Part shown: one piece after another, positions 20,597 to 28,814 of the stretch
Layout of the letters: the number at the start of each line of letters is the position of its first letter
Numbering within the stretch: the stretch's first letter is position 1
DNA from: UBA9988 sp964574105
GTDB taxonomy: Bacteria > Patescibacteriota > Minisyncoccia > Phycocordibacterales > UBA9988
NCBI GenBank assembly: GCA_964574105.1
Contig: CAZNKH010000005.1
Coordinates: 1-33,322, forward strand
Length of the DNA: 33,322 bases
Direction of reading: 5' to 3'
Position numbers and translations under genes: made by a program
The notes under the pieces: model-generated
The model's input: only the letters and a program-made list of their open reading frames with translations
Told to the model about the DNA's origin: nothing
Database searches by the model: none

Positions 20597-22725
20597 GTGG
20601 CAATCATAAGGAGCGCTTCACGGTATCCTGCAAGTGTACGCAGTTTGGCAGGTATCAGTTGCCAGAGCGTCTCGGTAATAAATGGCATAAAGGGATGCAG
20701 AAGTACCAGAGTGGTACAGAGTATAGAGAGAAGTGTGAAGCAAGTAGAACGCCGCACATCTTCATCACCTTCTTTTAATCGTACCTTGCTCTCTTCAACT
20801 ATTTTATCAGCAAATGTGTGCCAAAAATAGTGGTATAACTTTTCTCCCGCAAGGTGGAAGCGGAACTCGTCCAGATCGTTACTCACATCATCTACGAGTA
20901 TTGAGAGTTCACTGAGTCGTGCCATATCTTCTTTTGTCAGCTCTGGCTTTTCAGAGAGTGGAGATTCATTGATGCGCTCCAGTACAAAGCGAGCTACATT
21001 CCATATCTTATTCGCAAAATGCTTGTATCCCTTGATCTTATCTTCAGAGAATGCAGAATCTGTTCCCGGGGTGTTTCCCACAATAAGCCCCATGCGTAGA
21101 GCATCGGTGCCGTACTGGGTGAGGAGCTCAATAGGATTCACTACATTACCCTTACTCTTACTCATTTTTTGTCGTGTCGCATCTCGCACCAGTCCGTGCA
21201 GGTATACATGACGAAAGGGGACCTTCCCAGTGCGATAGAGCCCGAGCATAATCATTCGCGCTACCCAGAAGAAAAGGATGTCATACGCGGTCTCCATCAC
21301 TGCGATGGGGTAAAAGCTGTGAAAGTCCTCTCTTTCCGGGTATCCGAGTGTTGCAAAAGGCCACTGACCCGATGAGAACCATGTATCAAAGGTGTCTGGG
21401 TCGGGGATAAGTTCTCCTCCACATTCGGGGCACTTTTCTTGTGTTGTGTCCGCAGTGCCGTAATCGCAGGTACTACAGATGTTGGCGGGGATGGGTATGC
21501 CCCAAGTAATCTGGCGTGAGATATTCCAGTCGCGGATCTCCGAGAGCCAATTATTAAATACTTTTTCAGAGTAGTCGGGGAGTATTGTAACTTCCTTTGT
21601 TCGTACTGCCTCAAGCGCACGAGTTGCGAGAGGCTTCATTTTTACAAACCACTGCGGGAGAATCCGTGGCTCTAGAGTTTTTCCGCATTTATAGCAGGTA
21701 CTCACGGTATGCTCGTACTCCTCCGTCTTTACCAAGAGTCCCATCTCTGTGAGATCCTTGGCGACAGCACTCCTTGCTTCATCAATCTTCATTCCTGCGT
21801 ACTTACCCGTCTTCTCGTTCAGTTTTCCATATTGATCAATTACTTCAATGACGGGGAGTGAATGCCGTTTACCCATCTCAAAATCATTCTGGTCGTGTGC
21901 AGGAGTAATTTTAAGTGCGCCGGTACCAAAGTCTGGTTCTACCGTCTCGTCAGCAATCACAAGTAAATTCATTGTACCGATAGGGGTGGTGACGGTAATA
22001 GTTGAGCCGACAAGTGCGCTGTAACGCTGGTCACTGGGGTGTACCGCAACGGCCACATCGCCAAAGATGGTCTCGGGGCGGACGGTGGCCACTGTGAGCG
22101 GCCCATAACTAATATAGTAGAGTGTATCTTTTTGTGTTTTTGATGCAGTCTCTAAATCAGAGAGCGATGTGTGGTGCTTGGTGCACCAATTGACCATACG
22201 CTTACCTCGATAGATGAGTCCATCGTCAAAGAGTTTACGAAAGGTGTTGTAGACGACTTCTATAATGTCTGGATCTAAGGTAAATTTTTCACGAGACCAA
22301 TCACAGGAGGCGCCGAGTGCGCGTACCTCATCCTCCATGAATTTTTTATTCTCTAAGGTAAAGGCGAGTATCTCTTTGTAGAGTTCTTCACGCGACATCC
22401 CAAAGCGCGAGCGTCCCTCCTTCTCTAATTTTTTCTCATACACCACTTGTGTTTCAAAGCCGGCATGGTCGGCACCGGGGAGCCAGAGTGTTTTGTCACC
22501 TGCCATACGACGGTAGCGGATCATGATGTCTTGGATAGTGGTGCCGAGTGCATGCCCCACATGAAGATGGCCATTGGCATTGGGAGGCGGCATAAGGATG
22601 GTGTAACTCTTTTCTCGTTTACCAGTGAGGTTGTCTGGGTTAAAGAAACCGCTAGACTCCCAAAGCCGGTAGATATTCTTCTCATTTTCCACGGGATTGT
22701 AGGGTTTCCTCAACAGGTCGTTCAT
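20566..22725 (-). CDS. valS: Valyl-tRNA synthetase (short form)
   Basis: A 719-residue class I synthetase that charges tRNA-Val. Motifs: HLHVGH (53-58, HIGH equivalent, after PPPNANG), KMSKS (520-524), the editing (CP1) domain with TVRPET (214-219), and a zinc site with CYKCG (344-348) and CSTC/CPEC (417-435). Typical bacterial ValRS has 860-950 residues; this one ends soon after the anticodon-binding domain, lacking the C-terminal coiled-coil arm (the sequence ends at MIATWPRSHSEPS). The ATG 22725 sits 9 nt after an extended -10 box. It heads the operon with prsW and hsp20. Confidence 0.97.
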   Translation of the reverse strand: MNDLLRKPYNPVENEKNIYRLWESSGFFNPDNLTGKREKSYTILMPPPNANGHLHVGHALGTTIQDIMIRYRRMAGDKTLWLPGADHAGFETQVVYEKKLEKEGRSRFGMSREELYKEILAFTLENKKFMEDEVRALGASCDWSREKFTLDPDIIEVVYNTFRKLFDDGLIYRGKRMVNWCTKHHTSLSDLETASKTQKDTLYYISYGPLTVATVRPETIFGDVAVAVHPSDQRYSALVGSTITVTTPIGTMNLLVIADETVEPDFGTGALKITPAHDQNDFEMGKRHSLPVIEVIDQYGKLNEKTGKYAGMKIDEARSAVAKDLTEMGLLVKTEEYEHTVSTCYKCGKTLEPRILPQWFVKMKPLATRALEAVRTKEVTILPDYSEKVFNNWLSEIRDWNISRQITWGIPIPANICSTCDYGTADTTQEKCPECGGELIPDPDTFDTWFSSGQWPFATLGYPEREDFHSFYPIAVMETAYDILFFWVARMIMLGLYRTGKVPFRHVYLHGLVRDATRQKMSKSKGNVVNPIELLTQYGTDALRMGLIVGNTPGTDSAFSEDKIKGYKHFANKIWNVARFVLERINESPLSEKPELTKEDMARLSELSILVDDVSNDLDEFRFHLAGEKLYHYFWHTFADKIVEESKVRLKEGDEDVRRSTCFTLLSILCTTLVLLHPFMPFITETLWQLIPAKLRTLAGYREALLMIATWPRSHSEPS

Positions 22726-22734
22726 AGTTTATTT

Positions 22735-22743
22735 ATCATAGCA
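22735..22743 (-). promoter_or_regulatory. Extended -10 promoter of valS
   Basis: On the minus strand TGCTATGAT (22743-22735) ends 9 nt before the valS ATG. A TTCAAA (22762-22757) about 16 nt upstream of the TGC-TATGAT's -10 could be a weak -35. Confidence 0.5.
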
Positions 22744-22778
22744 TAGCATATGCAAATTTGAATCTGTCCTATAGAATG

Positions 22779-22827
22779 TATAAAGGACAAAGAATATGGG
22801 GCAACAGGAGTCTGATATAAAGGACAA
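22779..22827. repeat. Direct repeat upstream of the TasA-like cluster
   Basis: The 12-mer TATAAAGGACAA occurs at 22779-22790 and 22816-22827, 37 nt apart, in the valS to TasA gap. TGTCCT at 22765-22770 and AGGACA at 22784-22789 form a further inverted pair. The words could be regulator half-sites or repeated -10 elements (TATAAA). Confidence 0.5.
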
Positions 22828-22862
22828 TGACTTATTGATGTGAACAGATCTGTTCTTGTCCT
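22821..22862. repeat. Palindrome-containing stem upstream of the TasA-like cluster
   Basis: A perfect 14-bp palindrome GAACAGATCTGTTC (22842-22855) is enclosed by 7-nt arms AGGACAA (22821-22827) and TTGTCCT (22856-22862). It lies 20 nt before the first TasA-like start and is not followed by a T-run, so operator or RNA leader is more likely than terminator. Confidence 0.55.
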
Positions 22863-22883
22863 CTAGATAAAAAGACGAATGCG

Positions 22884-23711
22884 TTGGTAATGATTGTCTT
22901 CGCCTCTGCGGTTGTTGTGAGCGCCACTGGCGCTTTTTTTAGTGATACCGAGACATCAAGCGGTAACACTTTCACCGCCGGAGCGATTGATTTAAAAGTG
23001 GATAGTCAGCAACATTACAATGGTAATGTTTGTACATTAGTAGAAGGAGAAGGGGATGCTCCAGATGTATATCAATGGGTTGGGGATAGCCCTTTTCCAA
23101 AAGAGGGTACACCATGTGACGGATCTTGGACACTCACTAATCTTGGTGTGCAAAAGTTCTTTAACTTTAACGACATCAAACCTGGAGACTCGGGCGAGAA
23201 TACTGTCAGTCTCCATGTGGACAACAATGACGCATGGGCTTGTGTAGATGTAGATATCACTAAAAACGATGATACAAGCTCAACAGAGCCTGAATTAGAA
23301 GATGGTGATGTTGCAGAAGATATCAACAATACTCAAGACGGTGAGCTTGCTCAGAACTTGTACTTTACCGCATGGGCAGATGATGGTGATAATGTGTGGG
23401 AAGAAAATGAGCCTCTCTTGTTTTCTAATAATAATGGACCTGCAAGTGATGTACTTGGCGGAAAGACTTATGCGCTTGCTGACTCACAGACAAATAATGG
23501 CGCACCGATGGTAGCAAGTTCAACCCGCTACATTGGTTTTGCCTGGTGTTCTGGGGCACAAACTGTTGATTTAAATAATCACAGCATTACTTGTAACGGC
23601 TCCTTGATGGATAATAAGACACAGACTGACTCTATGGAGGCAAGTGTGACCTTCCGTGTAGTACAAACGCGGAATAATGCCAACTTCGTTTGCACTCCAC
23701 CGATTGATTAG
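22884..23711 (+). CDS. TasA/camelysin-like secreted protein, first copy
   Basis: A SipW-type secreted beta-sandwich protein. After a hydrophobic core (VFASAVVVSATGAF) comes the SipW-substrate motif FFSDTETSSGNTFTAGAIDL, then a TasA-like core with FFNFNDIKPGDSGENTVSLH and a conserved late IGFAWC. Four or more cysteines may form disulfides outside the cell. In Bacillus, TasA family proteins assemble into fibres. The start is uncertain: only TTG 22884 and ATG 22890 are in frame, yet the usual positively charged N-region (KKTN) lies upstream at 22869-22880 with no ATG, GTG or TTG in front. I keep 22884. It starts the co-directional cluster with the second copy. Confidence 0.85.
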   Translation: MVMIVFASAVVVSATGAFFSDTETSSGNTFTAGAIDLKVDSQQHYNGNVCTLVEGEGDAPDVYQWVGDSPFPKEGTPCDGSWTLTNLGVQKFFNFNDIKPGDSGENTVSLHVDNNDAWACVDVDITKNDDTSSTEPELEDGDVAEDINNTQDGELAQNLYFTAWADDGDNVWEENEPLLFSNNNGPASDVLGGKTYALADSQTNNGAPMVASSTRYIGFAWCSGAQTVDLNNHSITCNGSLMDNKTQTDSMEASVTFRVVQTRNNANFVCTPPID

Positions 23712-23741
23712 TAATGATTTCTACTAAGTTACTGAAACGAT

Positions 23742-25034
23742 ATGAGTAAAAATAAAATACTGTTGAGCTTGGGGACGCTTGTAGTCGCTGCTGTGATTGT
23801 TGTTGGAGGCACTGTTGCCTTCTACAACGACACCGAGACCTCCACAGGAAACATCTTCACCGCTGGCTCCATTGATCTCAAAGTGGACCATCTTAAGCAG
23901 ACCTATAACGGCGTGGACTGTAAGACCTGCGATGTAACCATTGTGAGCGATACGAGCAACATCGTGACAGCAAAAAATGGAACGCCAATCGCGACGACAT
24001 CTGCTCTCGCGGTGGCTCCCACTCCTGTCACCTTGCAGTACTGGACGGCAAACATCCCTGGTGCAACATGGATTTGGGCAACTGACCCGGTCCTTCTTGA
24101 AGATGTGGTAACTGATGTTACCTATACCTTTGAGAAGTCTTTCAACTGGGTCGGTCCAATCCCTAGTGCAAGCATTGACTTTAGTGTTGCGGTTGATAAC
24201 AGCTACCAAGTCTATGTGAACGGTCACTTAGTTGCGGATGATGTTAATGAGAATAACTTCGCGGTAGCTGATACTCTTGGACCTTCACTCATTACGCCGT
24301 GGCTTGTATCGGGAGACAACACCATTAAGTTTGTTGTCAAAAACAAAGGAGTCCCTGGTGGATCGGTAGCGGGCAATCCTGCCGGACTTCTCTATAAATT
24401 GACTATTGACGGCGACTGCAGTGACGAATACTTCCAGCAGAACTTTCAGAGCCAATGTAAGCTCTGGCAAGAAAAGGATTTAGGCGCAGATGATCGCTTC
24501 TTTAAATTTGACGATATTAAGCCGGCTGACTGGGGTACTAATGTCATCTCACTCCATGTGTATGACAATGATGCCTACGCCTGCTTAATCACGAGCAACA
24601 AGGATGATAAAGAAAATGATCTTCTTGAAACAGAGACAGAGGATGGTGATGCTGAAGGAGTAGGTAACCCTGAAGGAAAGGGTGAGCTCTCAAGCTTCAT
24701 CAATGTCTTTACTTGGGCCGACATAGATGCTGACGGCGAGTACGACGGTGGTGAAAACTCATTGGGTAATGGTCCCCTCTTTTCGCTTAACAGCATTATG
24801 AGTATGGACTCGCAAAATCAGCAGTACCTCACCTCGACTACCACAAAGAACATTGGTCTTGCGTGGTGTGCAGGGACACTTACCGTTAACCAAGGTGGCG
24901 CATTCTCTTGTGATGGTGATGGTATGCCAAACAGAGCGCAGTCTGACTCATTCTCGGCAGACTTGACCGCGTACGCGGAACAAGTTCGGAACAACGGCAC
25001 CTTCAAATGTGCTGATGTTGATCTAGAATCATAG
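23742..25034 (+). CDS. TasA/camelysin-like secreted protein with inserted beta-sandwich domain
   Basis: The 430-residue second TasA-like protein has a normal SipW-type N-terminus: MSKNK, a hydrophobic stretch to residue 25, and AFYNDTETSTGNIFTAGSID. The outer blocks match the first copy (FFKFDDIKPADWGTNVISLH, IGLAWC), but residues about 62-238 are an insert absent from it, with a galactose-binding/jelly-roll-like look: FSVAVDNSYQVYVNGHL, LVSGDNTIKFVVKN and PAGLLYKLTI. The insert could bind glycans or stiffen a fibre. ATG 23742 lies 30 nt after the first copy. The gene's end is followed by the hairpins and the signal peptidase gene. Fibre formation is inferred from family. Confidence 0.88.
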   Translation: MSKNKILLSLGTLVVAAVIVVGGTVAFYNDTETSTGNIFTAGSIDLKVDHLKQTYNGVDCKTCDVTIVSDTSNIVTAKNGTPIATTSALAVAPTPVTLQYWTANIPGATWIWATDPVLLEDVVTDVTYTFEKSFNWVGPIPSASIDFSVAVDNSYQVYVNGHLVADDVNENNFAVADTLGPSLITPWLVSGDNTIKFVVKNKGVPGGSVAGNPAGLLYKLTIDGDCSDEYFQQNFQSQCKLWQEKDLGADDRFFKFDDIKPADWGTNVISLHVYDNDAYACLITSNKDDKENDLLETETEDGDAEGVGNPEGKGELSSFINVFTWADIDADGEYDGGENSLGNGPLFSLNSIMSMDSQNQQYLTSTTTKNIGLAWCAGTLTVNQGGAFSCDGDGMPNRAQSDSFSADLTAYAEQVRNNGTFKCADVDLES

Positions 25035-25066
25035 TAGGAAGACAAATAGATAGTTCTGTTTTTTCT

Positions 25067-25130
25067 CTGACGCCGTCCCATCTTGTCCTGCGCATAGGGC
25101 GAGATGGGATCCGTCAGGGCATAAACCCTG
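25067..25130 (+). promoter_or_regulatory. Alternative hairpins in the leader of the signal peptidase gene
   Basis: A long stem pairs CTGACG (25067-25072) with CGTCAG (25112-25117) and CCCATCT (25077-25083) with AGATGGG (25102-25108). A second stem pairs CAGGG (25115-25119) with CCCTG (25126-25130). They share bases 25115-25117, so they cannot form fully together. The second ends 10 nt before the ATG at 25141. No T-run follows, which points to translation control or transcript processing. Confidence 0.55.
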
Positions 25131-25140
25131 TAGTAAATAT

Positions 25141-25671
25141 ATGGTTGAAAGACTATTCACTGTTGCGTATTACATCTTCATCGCTGCAATTGCGGCACTG
25201 GGGCTACTTCTTGTTGTGGCGCTCTTTCCTATACAAGGAAACATCCAAATCAAGATTGTGAAGTCTGGCTCTATGGAGCCCACTATCCATACAGGGAGTA
25301 TTGTGGTTGTTAAGCCGTCTCCAGTCTACCAGAAGGGGGACATCATCACCTTTGGTCCCGACACAAAAAAAGAAATCCCCATCACTCACCGCATTATTGA
25401 AGTAAGGGGAACAGATGCCCAGACGCGCTTTTTCACTAAGGGGGATGCGAATGAGGATAAAGATATGAAGGAGATTGCTTCTCGCGAGGTAATTGGTAAA
25501 GTGCTCTTTTCTGTACCATACCTTGGCTATGTGATTGATTTTGCGCGCAAACCACTTGGCTTCTTTCTGCTCATTATTATTCCTGCGTGTATCGTGATAG
25601 CGGAAGAGCTCATAACTATCTGGAAGGAGCTCCACACAAAGAGAAGAGAAGTAGAAAATAATGAAGTATAA
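25141..25671 (+). CDS. sipW: SipW-type signal peptidase I
   Basis: A 176-residue membrane serine protease of the archaeal/ER-like (SipW) branch, with spans at about 7-29 and 139-160. Catalytic residues: S44 in KSGSMEPTI, H83 in ITHRII (the SipW branch uses His where typical signal peptidases use Lys), and D102 in TKGDANEDKD. It would cleave the precursors of the TasA-like neighbours on both sides. Its 3' end overlaps the next gene by 11 nt. The leader carries two overlapping hairpins just upstream. The flanking genes make the substrate assignment strong for a CPR locus. Confidence 0.95.
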   Translation: MVERLFTVAYYIFIAAIAALGLLLVVALFPIQGNIQIKIVKSGSMEPTIHTGSIVVVKPSPVYQKGDIITFGPDTKKEIPITHRIIEVRGTDAQTRFFTKGDANEDKDMKEIASREVIGKVLFSVPYLGYVIDFARKPLGFFLLIIIPACIVIAEELITIWKELHTKRREVENNEV

Positions 25672-27760
25672 ACATTATTACAAAACAATCGCTATCTTAA
25701 TTGCACTTTCTCTTAATGCGACTGGTCTTGTAGGTGTTGGCGAGACCATCGGCTACTATTTAGATTCAGAGAGTTCGCAGGATAATATTCTTCTTGCGAC
25801 CTCGCTTGATATGACGATTGCGACCAGTACTTGGAGCATTGTTCCACAGGAGCTTGATATGGGGAAGGGGTCTAGTACAAGCCGTACGCTCACCATTGGT
25901 TCTTTGGGGAACATTAACTTTGACTATCACCTTGAGTACCAAGAGGATGCGGAAGTGAGTAACCCTGCACTCTGCTCTGCACTTGTACTTACTGCGACAA
26001 AGAATGGTGCCACTGAGTATGTGGGACCGCTCTCGTCTTTTGTAATGAGTACTAGTACTTATACTGGCACAGATGATCTGTGGAATCTTACTCTCACCCT
26101 ACCCGAAGATGTTCCCGATGCTCTTGCCGACAGTGTTTGTGCGTGGGACATTAATGCACGCGCCTCGCAGCCAGGCTTCTTCTATGGTGAGGCCTACCAT
26201 GACGAAGAAAGGTTTGAGAACTTAGTGGAGACAAAATCATGGAATACCGTTGCCTCAACGCAGAGATTCATTGGTGTGATAGAAGATGCTCGTGTAGATG
26301 AGGAACATCCAGAGTCTAATTATGGGAATGAGAAGATACTTGAAGTGGAATCAAACGATGGTAAGAATCAGCGTAGCTTCATCAGATTTGCACTTCTCTT
26401 TCCGCCCGGCACAAATATCTTTAATGCAACGCTGAATATCTTTATGACTGATGCGCCCGGCCTTTCTCGTAGCTATGATCTTGCGCCAGTAACATCCGCG
26501 TGGAATGAGGAAAGTATTACTTGGGGAACACAGCCGGGCGGACTGGCAACGAGCAGTTCTGCAACGACGGGGACGGTGAATAATCGATGGATGCAATTTG
26601 CTGTAGGGAATGATGTCTCATCTTTTGTCTCTGGATCACTCATAAATAATGGATGGCGCTTGAATGACAGTGAAGAGAGCACGAGTACCGCGCCAAGGGC
26701 AGTGTTTGAGTCAAGTGAGGAGATTCAACCAGAATTGCGTCCCTACCTTGATGTTACCTTTACGCCACCGACGGCTACTACAGATCACCTTGTGATTAAC
26801 GAGGTGTACTATGCGGTTGATCCAAGCCGTGGATCAGATGCCAATAACGAGTGGGTGGAGCTCTATAACCCAACAGCAATTGCGATTGATCTGTACGGAT
26901 GGAAGATTTGTGATGATGCAGGATGTGACACTATCACTGCCTCCACAAGCATTCCCGCATACGGATTTGCTGTTATTGCAAATAGTTCAAGTACTTGGAC
27001 TCTCCAGTGGCCAGAGATTGCCTCTACTTCAGCAATTACTATTGCGGTAGGAACAAAACTTGGCAGTAATGGCTTGAGTGATGTTGGAGATAGAGTAGAG
27101 CTTCGTGACGCAAGCGATCTTCTCATTGACGCAATGAGTTATGGAGACGACAACACCTATCTTTCTCTCCCGGGAGATCGGCAGGGTGACTCACTTGCGC
27201 GCATTGTAAAGGGCTATGATACTGATACGGCGAGGGACTTTATCATCAATGCGAGTCCAAATCCAGGTACTAATCCTTCATCATCGGGGCGAGAAATAAT
27301 GCGCTTCACCGCAGAGGGTGTGATGGTTGCTGACGCCTTACAAGGACTCCCTGATACTCTTTTTGTGGCACTCCCCTTCGCTTCAGATGATGGAGGAGAT
27401 GTCCCTGTTCAAGTAGAAGAGAGTGCGTTGGTACCCTCTGGATCTATTCCCGAAGTACCGTTAGAAGAAACTGCGACCAGTACCGCTACCTCAAGTGATG
27501 AGAGCATTATTATCATCCCCGGCCCACCGAGCGTTGATGATGAAGAGGGGACAGCAAGTAGTACTGAGCCCCTAGATCTCCCTACCGAGACCGCAACAAC
27601 TACAGAGCTAAAGAATGATGAAGAACTGGAGGCAGAAGTGGGTGAAGAGAATGAAGAGGAATTACCGCAAGTGAATACCGAAGAGGAAACAACACCTCTG
27701 GTAACAGAGGAGGTACCTGCGATAATGCCGGAGAAACAAGAAGAAACAATCAATGAATAA
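25661..27760 (+). CDS. SipW-type secreted protein with DNRLRE and lamin-tail domains
   Basis: A 699-residue surface protein. Residues 1-50 resemble a SipW-type leader: MKYKHYYK, a hydrophobic stretch and TIGYYLDSESSQDN in the place of the SDTETSSGN motif. A TasA-like beta part (about 55-195) follows, then a DNRLRE-like beta domain (about 205-367: RVDEEHPESNYGN, SFIRF, ESITWGTQPG), a lamin-tail domain (about 375-535: LVINEVYYAV, NEWVELYNP, LYGWKICD), and an acidic, Thr/Ser/Glu-rich tail (about 585-699). No C-terminal membrane span or LPxTG is seen, so it should be secreted or held non-covalently. The ATG overlaps the peptidase gene by 11 nt. Lamin-tail and DNRLRE domains occur in secreted bacterial proteins. 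Confidence 0.85.
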   Translation: MKYKHYYKTIAILIALSLNATGLVGVGETIGYYLDSESSQDNILLATSLDMTIATSTWSIVPQELDMGKGSSTSRTLTIGSLGNINFDYHLEYQEDAEVSNPALCSALVLTATKNGATEYVGPLSSFVMSTSTYTGTDDLWNLTLTLPEDVPDALADSVCAWDINARASQPGFFYGEAYHDEERFENLVETKSWNTVASTQRFIGVIEDARVDEEHPESNYGNEKILEVESNDGKNQRSFIRFALLFPPGTNIFNATLNIFMTDAPGLSRSYDLAPVTSAWNEESITWGTQPGGLATSSSATTGTVNNRWMQFAVGNDVSSFVSGSLINNGWRLNDSEESTSTAPRAVFESSEEIQPELRPYLDVTFTPPTATTDHLVINEVYYAVDPSRGSDANNEWVELYNPTAIAIDLYGWKICDDAGCDTITASTSIPAYGFAVIANSSSTWTLQWPEIASTSAITIAVGTKLGSNGLSDVGDRVELRDASDLLIDAMSYGDDNTYLSLPGDRQGDSLARIVKGYDTDTARDFIINASPNPGTNPSSSGREIMRFTAEGVMVADALQGLPDTLFVALPFASDDGGDVPVQVEESALVPSGSIPEVPLEETATSTATSSDESIIIIPGPPSVDDEEGTASSTEPLDLPTETATTTELKNDEELEAEVGEENEEELPQVNTEEETTPLVTEEVPAIMPEKQEETINE

Positions 27761-28814
27761 AAAGCTTATTATCATTTATTTCTACTTTTTACTACTCACA
27801 CTAGTCCCTTTTAATCGTGTGCACGCGGGGACCCATCTCCAAGTAGCGTTTGAGGCGACGCCACTTTTTTCTGAAGCAAGCTTTATGCCGGGTGACACCG
27901 TCACACGCTCTGCAACAACAACGAACCTCACCACAGAGAGTATCCCCATTGCAGTGAAGGCAGAAAATATACAAAATGCGGATGGTTTAGGAGATATGAT
28001 GACCATCATCATAAAGAATGGAGCAACTACGCTCTATACGAATACACTCACCAATTTTTTAAACGAGTCACTTATCCCGCTCGGAACGCTCGGAAGTGGC
28101 GCCCAAGCTCGGTATGATTTTTCTGTTCGCTTTGCTCCAGAGACGGGGAACCCTTACCAAGAGAAGAGCGTGCAGTTTGATATCCTCATCGGTATCTCTG
28201 GAGAGGGCACCGTGGAAGAAGGATGTATCAGTAACTGTGGCAAAGGTGGTAGTAGTGGTAACGGAGGAACTAGCGGAGGTAGTTCTGGAACTACCACTTC
28301 CACCTCATTTACCGGGGGACAGGGAGGAGATGGGAATGCGCCTGATGAGCTAGGGGAAATTCTCGGCGCCTTTACTCATCGTATACTCCCCAAATCATCC
28401 GCTCCAGCAATACTTGGTGCGACTGCGAGTAATTCGGAGACGACGAGAGATTCTGCACAGACGGCATCCGTCTTTTCTTCACTCTCTGAAGTGCTCGGTG
28501 CTTGGGGGACCTGTTTTGTTTATTGGCTCATCATTATTATTATCATTTGGGTACTTTGGTTTTTATACAGAACATGGAATAATAATTGGGAGCGTGAACG
28601 GATTACGAGAGAGGAATTTGTAGAAAAGCGTATTTACTTTTTCATCGCAGGATTGGTGACGGCAATTGTCATTGCATATCTCATTCCTTACCCTTGCATT
28701 ATCCCGCCGCTCGCGTTTGTGCTCGCACTATTTGTCATCTGGTTTTTCATCAACCGTGCCTTCCCCAACAACAACTCACATACGACGCAGGGCACATCGC
28801 CGAGTGCGTCGTAA
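27753..28814 (+). CDS. Membrane-anchored surface protein with Gly/Ser linker
   Basis: A 353-residue protein with a standard signal peptide (residues 1-25, ending VHA), a beta-rich domain (about 26-155) resembling a TasA-like sandwich without the SipW motif, a flexible linker rich in Gly, Ser and Thr (about 165-200), and three C-terminal spans (about 249-272, YWLIIIIIIWVLWFL; 292-310; 316-335). The folded domain would face outside, tethered by the C-terminal membrane part. It begins inside the preceding gene (8-nt overlap), so it is co-expressed with the TasA locus and is a candidate anchor for the secreted proteins. No family name is certain. Confidence 0.8.
   Translation: MNKKLIIIYFYFLLLTLVPFNRVHAGTHLQVAFEATPLFSEASFMPGDTVTRSATTTNLTTESIPIAVKAENIQNADGLGDMMTIIIKNGATTLYTNTLTNFLNESLIPLGTLGSGAQARYDFSVRFAPETGNPYQEKSVQFDILIGISGEGTVEEGCISNCGKGGSSGNGGTSGGSSGTTTSTSFTGGQGGDGNAPDELGEILGAFTHRILPKSSAPAILGATASNSETTRDSAQTASVFSSLSEVLGAWGTCFVYWLIIIIIIWVLWFLYRTWNNNWERERITREEFVEKRIYFFIAGLVTAIVIAYLIPYPCIIPPLAFVLALFVIWFFINRAFPNNNSHTTQGTSPSAS

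Noticed and set aside
22796..22843. Fifteen-residue upstream frame before the TasA-like cluster
   Set aside because: ATG 22796 to TGA 22843 has no Shine-Dalgarno or neighbouring promoter of the local type, and it lies in the repeat-rich region; likely chance.
27409..27753. 114-codon Ser/Val-rich minus-strand frame
   Set aside because: Antisense of the acidic repetitive tail of the lamin-tail protein, which naturally leaves the opposite strand open.
28138..28353. Gly/Ser-rich stretch as a tandem DNA repeat
   Set aside because: The DNA is not a clean repeat; it only encodes a flexible Gly/Ser/Thr linker.
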